Assembly: GCF_020907245.1 (NCBI RefSeq)
Contig: NZ_JAJJWH010000044.1
Location: 1-36,821, forward strand
DNA from: Pontibacter harenae
Lineage (GTDB): Bacteria > Bacteroidota > Bacteroidia > Cytophagales > Hymenobacteraceae
Direction of reading: 5' to 3'
Length of the DNA: 36,821 bases
Below the pieces are notes generated by a model that was given only the letters and a program-made list of their open reading frames with translations, was not told the origin of the DNA and ran no database searches. Both the position numbers and the translations under genes were made by a program. Shown here in pieces: positions 1 to 6,961 of the stretch (within the stretch, counting starts at the first letter, position 1; each line of letters begins with the position of its first letter).

Positions 1-35
1 ATTGAAATATGGAAATGACACAGTTTAAATTACAC

Positions 36-78
36 TCCCGAGGCGAAAGCTTAAAAGCTTTTCGCCTCTGGGTTTTTT
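36..78 (+). terminator. Rho-independent terminator for a + strand gene left of the window
   Basis: A stem (CCCGAGGCGAAAGCT paired with AGCTTTTCGCCTCTGGG, allowing bulged T bases) is followed by six T on the + strand at 73-78. The T run makes it a terminator for a gene entering from the left. The hairpin also covers the stop codon of the minus-strand Nudix gene, so it may serve both converging units. Confidence 0.65.
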
Positions 79-596
79 AGATGTGTGCCTTTTTGTGCCG
101 ATAGCCACTGCAGCGCAATGATGGTTTTAGCATCAATCAGTTGCTGTGTCAGTAGTTCCTCCAGGCTAAGCGAAACAATTTGTATATGCTCGTGGTCTTC
201 CTCCAGTCCGCCTCCTTGTGCTTTTTTCTTACTGACTTCGGCATAGTATAAATGCACCTTTTCGGTACAAGCGCCAGGCGAAGAGAAGAAGTCCCCAATA
301 TGTTCCAGCTTGTCAACTTCATATCCTATCTCTTCTTCTATTTCCTTACGGACTGTTTTCTCTGGATCATTGTCTTCTACTACGCCAGCCACTGTTTCTA
401 ACAATTCCATTTCAGCACTGTAGCGAAACTGTTTTACCAGTATATACTTCTCCTGCTTTGTATCATACACCAAGGCTGCGGCTGCGTTACCACTTTCAAA
501 CTGCTCCCGTTCTATGGTTTCGCCCTCGTCTTCTAAGTATACTTTTTTGAAAGTATAAAACCCCTCGTATATCGTCTCTTTCCTTTTTATTTGCAT
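51..596 (-). CDS. nudK: NudK-like Nudix hydrolase (GDP-sugar/ADP-ribose pyrophosphatase family)
   Basis: A 181-residue Nudix hydrolase, expected to split nucleoside-diphosphate sugars into NMP and sugar phosphate in the cytoplasm with Mg2+. The Nudix box starts at Gly71 (AGVVEDNDPEKTVRKE) and runs to Gly91; the REUXEE part appears as KEIEEEIG. The box is one residue shorter than the usual consensus and has Asp at the first Glu position. I recall the same short box in E. coli NudK, and the following SSPGACTE (residues 105-112) and GGG..ED segments match NudK as well, so GDP-mannose pyrophosphatase is the best guess. Residues 1-40 fit the N-terminal beta domain of this subfamily. The family call is firm; the substrate is inferred. 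Confidence 0.82.
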   Translation of the reverse strand: MQIKRKETIYEGFYTFKKVYLEDEGETIEREQFESGNAAAALVYDTKQEKYILVKQFRYSAEMELLETVAGVVEDNDPEKTVRKEIEEEIGYEVDKLEHIGDFFSSPGACTEKVHLYYAEVSKKKAQGGGLEEDHEHIQIVSLSLEELLTQQLIDAKTIIALQWLSAQKGTHLKNPEAKSF

Positions 597-728
597 TGTG
601 CTCAGCTTCTATTGTTAAAGTATAAGCATACGGCTAAGCAGCAGGAGAGGTGAAGATGTGAACGGATTTAGAGAAATGTTGTAAGCCAAAAGTTATGCTG
701 TGGCGTATAGCTTGGCAAAAGCAAGATT

Positions 729-1086
729 ATGGACAGAATCAGTTTATTAGCGAAGCTGCAAGGGTTTTATTGGGTAATTACAGGTGTTTGGCCTTTGGTG
801 CACATGCCAAGCTTTCTGATGGTAACGGGGCCTAAAACAGATTTATGGCTGGTGGTAACGGTAAGTTTGCTGCTGGTACTTATAGGGTTGGTGTTAGTGG
901 TAGCAGGTTTTAGAAAGCATGTAACCTCAGAAATTTAGAAAGCATGTAACCTCAGAAATAAAGTGGCTAGGTATAGGAGGTGCCGCAGCCATGGCGTTCA
1001 TCGACTTTTACTACCCGCTACATGATGTGATTTGGGATATTTACATGATAGACGGCGTGGCAGAAATAATTATAAAACTGCTTTAG
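729..1086 (+). pseudogene. Small membrane protein gene interrupted by a 25-bp tandem duplication
   Basis: The open frame 729-938 encodes 69 residues with two hydrophobic segments (around residues 10-30 and 40-61) and stops at TAG 936-938. That stop is made by a perfect 25-bp tandem duplication (909-933 and 934-958). Removing one copy restores a continuous frame from ATG 729 to TAG 1084-1086. The restored protein of about 111 residues gains the tail KWLGIGGAAAMAF...DVIWDIYMIDGVAEIIIKLL. The restored tail is amphipathic to hydrophobic and free of stops, which supports a recently broken gene rather than chance. The function is unknown. A phase-variable or sequencing origin of the repeat cannot be excluded. 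Confidence 0.7.
909..958 (+). repeat. Perfect 25-bp tandem duplication
   Basis: Two identical adjacent copies of a 25-base unit beginning TTTAGAAAGCATG (909-933, 934-958). The length is 1 modulo 3, so it shifts the reading frame of the membrane protein gene and creates its premature stop. Confidence 0.95.
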
Positions 1087-1177
1087 TTCTGGGCTGGTAG
1101 AAAAGGGTTGGCTCAAACTTCGTAATCGCAACCATAGGAGGTACGGTTTTATTAAACGCTTTTCAAACTGCTCAACA

Positions 1178-1249
1178 ATGTATTCATTTGCCGTCACTGC
1201 TTTTATAGACTACATACCATGTCCTGAAGGCGATTTGCTTAAGCTTTAA
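1178..1249 (+). other. Possible gene remnant between the broken gene and its terminator
   Basis: A 23-codon frame encodes MYSFAVTAFIDYIP..LLKL and ends just before the terminator at 1255. The FIDYIP stretch resembles FIDFYYP in the restored tail of the upstream gene, and ATAGGAGGT occurs before both. This may be the decayed end of a paralogue. It is weak evidence and could be chance. Confidence 0.2.
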
Positions 1250-1254
1250 ACCAA

Positions 1255-1285
1255 AAACGGGAAGCTGATGAAGGCTTCCCGTTTT
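1255..1285 (+). terminator. Rho-independent terminator
   Basis: AACGGGAAGC and GCTTCCCGTT can pair around a short loop, followed by TTTTGTTT on the + strand. It closes the small-membrane-protein region and lies 54 bases from the end of the converging ferredoxin gene. Confidence 0.75.
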
Positions 1286-1338
1286 GTTTGAATCAGCTTA
1301 CTTTTGAGGTCAGCTGTATATGTTAATCAGAAGTCATT

Positions 1339-1662
1339 TTAGGCTTCTGGCATCAATTTCACAACTAATCCATCCAGTTCTTCGGCCACTTTCAGTTGGC
1401 AGGAAAGGCGGCTGGTAGGAGTGGCATGTGGCAAGGATTCCAACATGTAAGCTTCATCGTCGCTAGGCTCTGGCAGCTCACCGCTTTCCAGTACCTCTAC
1501 ATGGCAGGTAGCGCAAATAGCCATGCCACCGCAAATTGCAGCTACATCCAGTTCATTTGCTTTAAGTATTTCCATTACAGAAAGCCCCATATCGGTAGGT
1601 GCATCCAAGCTAAGGGTGCTACCGTCATCCTGCTTTACGTGTATTTGAATCGTGTCTTTCAT
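1339..1662 (-). CDS. [2Fe-2S] ferredoxin, adrenodoxin/putidaredoxin type
   Basis: A 107-residue electron carrier with one [2Fe-2S] cluster. The ligands are visible as Cys44-x5-Cys50-x2-Cys53 (CGGMAICATC) and Cys88, the spacing of the adrenodoxin/Isc ferredoxin group. The sequence is acidic, as usual for these carriers. It starts one base after the stop of the ferredoxin-NADP reductase gene, so the two are almost certainly one transcript and redox partners: NADPH to flavoprotein to this ferredoxin. The final acceptor is not shown by the context; no P450 or Isc gene is nearby. Family certain, partner strongly inferred. Confidence 0.92.
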   Translation of the reverse strand: MKDTIQIHVKQDDGSTLSLDAPTDMGLSVMEILKANELDVAAICGGMAICATCHVEVLESGELPEPSDDEAYMLESLPHATPTSRLSCQLKVAEELDGLVVKLMPEA

Positions 1663-1663
1663 G

Positions 1664-2674
1664 TTAGATTTCTTGTATGCCGTTTACGGTTGTATACTTC
1701 AGCACAAACTTCTTACCTGGGTTAATTATGTTGTAAGCACTCTGCGACATTAGAGCCGCTTCGTGGAAACCGCAAAGAATCAGTTTCAGCTTGCCAGGGT
1801 AAGTGTTGATATCGCCGATAGCGTATACGCCAGGGATGTTGGTAGAGTAGTCGAAGGTATTCACCTTTATCGCATTTTTCTCCAGTTCCAGTCCCCAGTT
1901 TTCTAATGGGCCCAGCTTAGGTACTAAACCAAATAGCGGAATAAAGTAATCCGTTTCTACCTGGTATTCTCCCTCGCTATCTCCCGTAATGGTTACGGCA
2001 TCTAACTTGCCATTGCCATGTACGTCGGTAACATTAGATTTTAATAACAGTTTTATTTTGCCTTCTTCGGCTAGGTTGGCTACTTTTTCAGCAGATTCAG
2101 GTGCTCCGCGGAAAGTAGTGCCACGGTGAACGAGCGTTACCTCCTCAGCCACTTCAGCCAAGAAAATAGTCCAGTCAAGGGCAGAGTCACCGCCACCAGC
2201 TATAACCAGGCGCTTATTTCTGAAATGCTCTGGGTCGCGAACCATGTAGGCTACACCTTTTCCTTCAAAGCTCTCAAGTGCGTCTATGGCAGGCTTGCGT
2301 GGTTCAAAAGAACCTAATCCACCTGCAATAACCACTACTTTACAAGCAATTTTAGTACCATCAGAAGTTACTACTATAAAAGAACCATCTTCCTGCTTCT
2401 GCAGCTCTTCTACACGCTCACCCAACGTAAAAGTAGGGTGGAACGGCTCAATCTGCTTTTCCAGGTTTTTAACTAAATCACCAGCTAACACCTCAGGGAA
2501 ACCAGGAATATCATAAATTGGCTTCTTAGGGTAAATTTCAGTTAGCTGTCCGCCTACGGCCGGCAGGGCATCTATCACATGGCAGCGCATTTTTAGCAGG
2601 CCTGCCTCAAACACAGCAAACAGGCCTACAGGACCTGCTCCTACTATGCATATATCAGTTGTTATATTTTCCAT
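1664..2674 (-). CDS. Thioredoxin-reductase-like ferredoxin-NADP+ reductase
   Basis: A 336-residue flavoprotein that moves electrons between NADPH and ferredoxin. The FAD-binding Rossmann motif is GAGPVG at residues 12-17 and the NADPH motif GGGDSA is at 160-165. The CxxC redox pair of true thioredoxin reductases is absent between them, and the C-terminal GDINTYPGKLKLI segment followed by CGFHEAAL fits the YumC/Chlorobium-type FNR. An in-frame start at 2785 would add 37 residues of unrelated hydrophobic sequence. I prefer ATG 2672-2674 because the FAD motif then sits at the normal distance from the N-terminus and a good promoter (2709-2741) lies inside the longer version. It leads the ferredoxin gene by one base. 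Confidence 0.9.
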   Translation of the reverse strand: MENITTDICIVGAGPVGLFAVFEAGLLKMRCHVIDALPAVGGQLTEIYPKKPIYDIPGFPEVLAGDLVKNLEKQIEPFHPTFTLGERVEELQKQEDGSFIVVTSDGTKIACKVVVIAGGLGSFEPRKPAIDALESFEGKGVAYMVRDPEHFRNKRLVIAGGGDSALDWTIFLAEVAEEVTLVHRGTTFRGAPESAEKVANLAEEGKIKLLLKSNVTDVHGNGKLDAVTITGDSEGEYQVETDYFIPLFGLVPKLGPLENWGLELEKNAIKVNTFDYSTNIPGVYAIGDINTYPGKLKLILCGFHEAALMSQSAYNIINPGKKFVLKYTTVNGIQEI

Positions 2675-2708
2675 TAAATAATTAATGTGATCAAAAAATT
2701 TGTTGCTA

Positions 2709-2741
2709 CAAATATACAGCAGCACAACCAGCCAGCATAAA
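2709..2741 (-). promoter_or_regulatory. Bacteroidota-type promoter of the FNR-ferredoxin operon
   Basis: On the minus strand TATATTTG (2709-2716) matches the TANNTTTG -7 box exactly. A TTTA (2738-2741) stands 21 bases upstream in place of the TTTG -33 box. The expected start of transcription lies roughly 30 bases before ATG 2674, which supports that start codon. Confidence 0.5.
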
Positions 2742-2827
2742 CCTTTCTGTGTTTTCTTCTGAAAAGGCAGCTTTATAACTGGCACAGCGGCAACTATGTA
2801 GCCATCACATTAAAACTACAAAAGCCC

Positions 2828-3562
2828 CTAAATTTGTTCCGTAACTAACTCTTGTAAACGTTTGGCATTGAAGGCGGCGTAGCCAGCCTGGTCGTTGTCG
2901 AAGTAGATGTAGACATCTTTGCCCTGTCTGCGCCACTCTAGGCAGTTGCCTGCCCACCAGCGCAGGCCTTCTTCGCTGTAGCTGCCCGAATACTTATTTT
3001 CTGGCCCATGCAGCCGTATATACACAAAGTCGGCTGTTACTTCCATCGGCGAGAAGTGGTACTCCAATTCGTAAATACAGAAAGCAACATTGTGCTGCCG
3101 TAGCAGGTTTAGCACTCCCTCTGAGTACCAACTGTGGTGCCTGAACTCGAAGGTGTAACGGTGGTAGGGTGGGAGCAAAGCCAGGAAATTAGCCAGCCGT
3201 TCTTCGTTTAATCCCCAACCTGGAGGTAGTTGAAACAGAATTGGCCCTACCTTTTCCCCAAGGTGGTTTACATTCTCAAAGAAGCGGGCAATACTTTCCT
3301 GCGGATCTTTCAGCTTCTTCATGTGGGTAATGAAGCGGCTGGCTTTTACAGCAAAAATAAAGTCTTCGGGCACAGACGATCGCCAATTAGCAAAAGTTTG
3401 GGCAGAGGGTAATTTATAGAAAGAATTGTTTATTTCGACTGTTCTGAAGAACTGCAGGTAATGGCTGGTAAAGTCTTTAGCCTTCAAACCTTCAGGGTAA
3501 AAGTTGCCCATCCAGTGCTTGTAATGCCAGCCCGAAGTACCAATATGTATTTTTCGTTCCAT
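2828..3562 (-). CDS. DUF72 (YecE-like) TIM-barrel protein
   Basis: A 244-residue member of the DUF72 family, which has a TIM-barrel fold and no well-established biochemical role. Typical marks are the N-terminal IHIGTSGWHYKHWMGNFYP (residues 5-23), VEINNSFYKLP, the ILFQLPPGW strand, FEFRHHSW and the YIYFDND segment near the C-terminus. The length is normal for the family. It ends 153 bases before the FNR start codon, and that gap contains a separate promoter, so it is probably not strictly co-transcribed. The family call is confident; no function is claimed. Confidence 0.88.
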   Translation of the reverse strand: MERKIHIGTSGWHYKHWMGNFYPEGLKAKDFTSHYLQFFRTVEINNSFYKLPSAQTFANWRSSVPEDFIFAVKASRFITHMKKLKDPQESIARFFENVNHLGEKVGPILFQLPPGWGLNEERLANFLALLPPYHRYTFEFRHHSWYSEGVLNLLRQHNVAFCIYELEYHFSPMEVTADFVYIRLHGPENKYSGSYSEEGLRWWAGNCLEWRRQGKDVYIYFDNDQAGYAAFNAKRLQELVTEQI

Positions 3563-3640
3563 GCCAATTGTTTCGTTCAGGATTATACTTTATCCGCTGA
3601 AAGAAGTTAGGCAAAGAGGCAAGCGAAGGAAGTAGAGAGG

Positions 3641-3961
3641 CTATTTAGAAGCGATTAGTGAGAGTATTTTGTTTCTGAATTCTTGAACACGATCAGAAGA
3701 AAGAACTTCGTTTGAGTACTGGTCTTGGCCCAAGTGCACAAGCAGTTCTTGTAACTCAAAAACATAAGAATCTATGTCGTTTACCATCAGCACGACAGAC
3801 GAAGGGTTTGCATCTATACCTTCCAATAGAGATATTTTTAAGTTCTCGGCCCGTTCTATCTCGGCTTCCATTTTCTTGGCTACCTCAGGCCCTGTCAGAC
3901 TTTCTGAAGTGATGCTTTTCATGAAGTCGTCTATAACCAGGTATCTATTATGTGTTACCAT
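3641..3961 (-). CDS. Hypothetical 106-residue protein
   Basis: I do not recognise this family. The protein is soluble, mostly helical in appearance, with charged amphipathic stretches (VAKKMEAEIERAENLKISLL and VFELQELLVHL) and no cysteine, signal peptide or membrane segment. It starts at ATG 3961, just 42 bases after the stop of the truncated isoaspartyl peptidase on the same strand, and may share its transcript. The deletion that removed the peptidase C-terminus ends just upstream of this gene, so its promoter context may be secondary. Confidence 0.6.
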   Translation of the reverse strand: MVTHNRYLVIDDFMKSITSESLTGPEVAKKMEAEIERAENLKISLLEGIDANPSSVVLMVNDIDSYVFELQELLVHLGQDQYSNEVLSSDRVQEFRNKILSLIASK

Positions 3962-4003
3962 GACAAAAATTTAGACGTTGCTAGATAGTATAAAGGTAAA
4001 ATT

Positions 4004-4765
4004 TTAGTTGCTCAAAGGAAAGAAAGTGGTAAAACTTTTAAATTTTGTTAGAAAACTAAAGGCATACACTTCATGAGCCAGTATTCCACGCATAATCACT
4101 TCTCCATCGCCTGTGCAGGCCACAGCACAAACATCATTTATGGCCAAGGTACCACAACCTAGCATGGGGCCATCGCTTATGCGGCCTTTTAGTTGATAGG
4201 TGAGTCCTCCTGTAGAAGTGGCAGCAGCTAAATTTCCTTCCTGGTCCAGCGCCACAGCACCAACTGTGTCGTGGTTACTTAGCTTGTTGTTATTCCTCAG
4301 TTCCAGCCACTGGTCTTCTTTTTCTTTTGAGAAGAAATAACGATGCTCCATCAGAGGTAACTGATGCTTTATGGCAAACTCTTCGGCACCTGCACCCGCT
4401 AAAAAGCTGTGCTCGCATTTGTCCATAATACACCTTGCCAAATCGATGGGGTTCTTCACAAAACGTACACAGCCAACTGCGCCAGCATTAAGCGTTTTTC
4501 CATCCATAAGGGAGGCATTAAATTCAATTTCCCCTTTGCGATTGATGCTGGAACCGACACCCGCATTGTACAGCGGGTTGTTTTCGAGGCACTTTGTAGC
4601 CGCCACTACAGCATCAATAGCACTACCATTTTTGTTTAAGATTTCCCAGCCAGCCTGAAGCGCCTCTTCCAGCCCCCTTCTGTACTGTTCCTCTTTCTCC
4701 TTACTAACGTCCTCTGGCCTCAGGTTTTCAGCTCCTCCGTGTATGGCTATGCTAAATTTTTTCAT
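4004..4765 (-). pseudogene. C-terminally truncated isoaspartyl peptidase/L-asparaginase (Ntn hydrolase)
   Basis: The family cleaves isoaspartyl dipeptides and asparagine and self-processes before a Thr that becomes the nucleophile. The N-terminal half is intact: IAIHGGAENL, DAVVAATKCLENNPLYNAG, and the processing site NHDTVGAV with the nucleophile Thr. Then follow GGLTYQLKGRISDGPMLGCG and CTGDGEVIMRGILAHEVYAF. After this point the expected final segment of about 60-70 residues, including the Gly-rich loop and the G-MYRG-like end, is replaced by 17 unrelated residues (SFLTKF...PLSN). The full family is about 300 residues; this is 253. No continuation is found in the other frames downstream, so a deletion rather than a frameshift is likely. 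Probably inactive or unstable. Confidence 0.72.
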
Positions 4766-5114
4766 GGGTTTTAGTTTGATGAAGGTGCCATAGTTGTACG
4801 CTTTCCGAAACCTCTGGTTAAAGCCGACGCCTGATTTTAGTATTGGGCTAAACTAATCATACGCTATGCTTAGTCATTCTTTCCCCTTCAAAGTGTTAGA
4901 CAAAAATGCTGAAGTAGCGAGGTTATAATTTAGTTTGAACAAACTATTCGGATGGACTTTTCAATGCTTGTGTTTTAGTATCAGGTTTTCACTTCTAAAG
5001 AGTATAAAAACCTTTAAAATGCTGCCGATTAGGTGTAAATACAAATAACCTCTGGCTTCTTAATGCGTTAAATAAAATACGATTTGTTCAATTCTATGTA
5101 AAAATTTGAAAGCT
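4766..5114. other. Intergenic region between divergent genes
   Basis: AT-rich, no credible ORF. It must hold the promoters of the minus-strand peptidase remnant and the + strand Gly/Ser/Tyr-rich gene. A small inverted repeat AGTTTG-AA-CAAACT lies near 4932-4946, and TACGATTTG near 5079 resembles a -7 box with one extra base. No clear promoter pair could be fixed. Confidence 0.5.
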
Positions 5115-6458
5115 ATGGCACAAGACAAACAGCGTAACCAAGATGAAATGGGTTACAACACTAACTATGGATCATCAAGAAACGAACATCGCTCTGACGA
5201 AGACAATGGCTTCCTTGGCAAGATTGGAAGTACTATAAGCAATGTTTGGGAAAGCGTAACAGGCGGGGATGAAGATGATCGAGGAAGAGGCAATGTTCAA
5301 CGGGGTGGGAACCAAACTAGATTACCTTACTCTACTGAGAATGACAGGGGAGGTTATACCTCAAAATTCAACACTTCAAGCAATTTTTCTTCAGCAAAAG
5401 GCGACTTTAGCGGCGGCACAACTTACGGAGCGGGCGGAAGCGGCTCTGGTGGAGGCTCAGCTTATGGGACCTCCAAATATGGATCATCTGGCTACGGAAA
5501 ACCAGGTTCTTATGGAGGAGGAGGTTCAACTCGCTCTGACAGAGACGTAAGCGGTAATTCAGCTGGAAGCGGTACTTATCCGAAAGGAAGCTCTTACAGT
5601 GGCAGCTACGGAAAAAGCGATTTTGAAAGAGACCGTGACAGTTCTTCCAACAGCTACAACAGAAATTCAGACAGAGATAGCAACAGAGGCGGCTCAAACT
5701 ACGGTGGCTCTTCGAGCTATGGTAGCGGATCATCTATGAGCGGTGCAAACTATCAAGGTTCGCAAGGTGCGGCTCACCGTTCTGGCAACTACAATAGCTA
5801 CGGAAACCAAGGGTCTTCACAGGCTGGTTACGGCTCAGGTTCTATGGGTGGCTACAGCGGTTCTGGTTTCGGAGGGTCAAACTATAGCTCCAGAGGGGGG
5901 TACGGCGGTTCATCTAACTATGGTGCTATGAGTGGCGGTGACCACAGAGGTGGCGACTATGGTTCAACCAGCCGACGCGGTGATTACGGTTCTGCTTCTG
6001 GCTATGGTTCAGGCTCTATGCGTGGCAACGACTCTACTAACAACTACGGCAGTGGTTCGCAAGGCAACTACGGATCCCGTTCAGGCTCCTTTGGAGGTGG
6101 CTCATACGGTGGCGGCTCTGGCTACGGCGGTAACGCAAGCAGAGGCGGCTACGGCTCTATGAGAGGTGGTTCAAGCTCTGGTGGGTCATCTTACGGTGGT
6201 AACGACTATCGTTCTGGAGGTCGCTCATCAGGTGGTTCTGGCTCTATGCGCGGTGGCAATGACTCGAATAGTAGCTACGGCAATGGCTCTATGGGCAACT
6301 ATGGCAGCCTCGACTCAAGAAACTCATACTATGATGGCAGTTCAGGCTACCCTACCAGCAACAGAGGCGGCTCTATGGGTGGCGGCTATGGTTCTTCCGA
6401 CAGAAACAGAAACTCTTACAGAGACAGAGACGATTATAACGATAATTACAACAGATAA
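5115..6458 (+). CDS. Gly/Ser/Tyr-rich low-complexity (prion-like) protein
   Basis: A 447-residue protein with no recognised enzymatic domain. Residues 1-65 are hydrophilic with one short amphipathic helix (FLGKIGSTISNVWESV) followed by GGDEDD. From about residue 65 to the end it is made of Gly, Ser, Tyr, Asn and Arg with dozens of [G/S]Y[G/S] units (SYGG, GGYGS, NYGS) and RGG/RG-like spots (SRGGYG, MRGG). The tail is RDRDDYNDNYNR. There is no signal peptide or membrane segment, so it is likely cytosolic. A TTG nine bases upstream (5106) is in frame; ATG 5115 is preferred. The short N-terminal amphipathic-plus-acidic start vaguely recalls Bacteroidota stress proteins with a SWFGDD motif, but this is only a resemblance. 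A strong terminator follows, so the gene is monocistronic. Confidence 0.85.
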   Translation: MAQDKQRNQDEMGYNTNYGSSRNEHRSDEDNGFLGKIGSTISNVWESVTGGDEDDRGRGNVQRGGNQTRLPYSTENDRGGYTSKFNTSSNFSSAKGDFSGGTTYGAGGSGSGGGSAYGTSKYGSSGYGKPGSYGGGGSTRSDRDVSGNSAGSGTYPKGSSYSGSYGKSDFERDRDSSSNSYNRNSDRDSNRGGSNYGGSSSYGSGSSMSGANYQGSQGAAHRSGNYNSYGNQGSSQAGYGSGSMGGYSGSGFGGSNYSSRGGYGGSSNYGAMSGGDHRGGDYGSTSRRGDYGSASGYGSGSMRGNDSTNNYGSGSQGNYGSRSGSFGGGSYGGGSGYGGNASRGGYGSMRGGSSSGGSSYGGNDYRSGGRSSGGSGSMRGGNDSNSSYGNGSMGNYGSLDSRNSYYDGSSGYPTSNRGGSMGGGYGSSDRNRNSYRDRDDYNDNYNR

Positions 6459-6484
6459 TTGATCGTATCATTCACATATTCCAG

Positions 6485-6520
6485 AACGGGACCTGTAGCT
6501 ATTACAGGTCCCGTTTTTTT
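6485..6520 (+). terminator. Strong Rho-independent terminator
   Basis: A perfect 13-bp stem (AACGGGACCTGTA, 6485-6497, with TACAGGTCCCGTT, 6503-6515), a 5-base loop and a T run to 6520, placed 27 bases after the stop of the low-complexity gene. Confidence 0.92.
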
Positions 6521-6961
6521 ATTCGCTGCCCTTAAACCATACATTTAGTTCTCTTTTTCTGTATTTATAAGTGCTTCTAAAATATTCTGCTTATATAATA
6601 TATTGTTTTGTGTATTTAGATAGTTATAGCATACAATAAGGTATAGAGGCACATAATTTTTCGGAAACTTTGATAGGAGAAAGAGAAGCTCTTTTCTAGA
6701 GGTGTATATTTTTTAATGGCTTCAGCGCTGCTGAATCGGCCACAAAGTATTAAGTTTTTACAATAAATCAACCAAAAAAAAATTGATGCGTTTTCTATGA
6801 AAGTTGTTGTAACGGCTTCACCTTTTGTTTCTTACTCTAAAAAGGAGATGTGAGCCTGCTACAATGACACTGAAGGCTGCTAACTGTAGCTGATTATACA
6901 TTGCTCACCTCTGTAGGTGCAGCTGCCTTTAAATCATTTGTTATCATAAGATACTAGTAAA
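6521..6961 (+). other. Long leader region before the phosphorylase gene
   Basis: About 440 AT-rich bases with no credible ORF. It contains the promoter and probably a long 5' leader for the phosphorylase gene. The decamer TTTGATAGGA near 6669 recurs near 11214 upstream of the 90-residue gene, which may be coincidence. I see no recognisable riboswitch. Confidence 0.45.

Noticed and set aside
2675..2785. Longer N-terminus for the ferredoxin-NADP reductase
   Set aside because: The added 37 residues do not fit the family, and a good promoter with an exact TANNTTTG box lies inside the extension.
5407..6462. Several long alternative frames inside the Gly/Ser/Tyr-rich gene
   Set aside because: The repetitive GGN/TCN/TAY codons keep other frames open. 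These frames give Met/Val/Ala/Thr- or Cys/Arg/Leu-rich nonsense.
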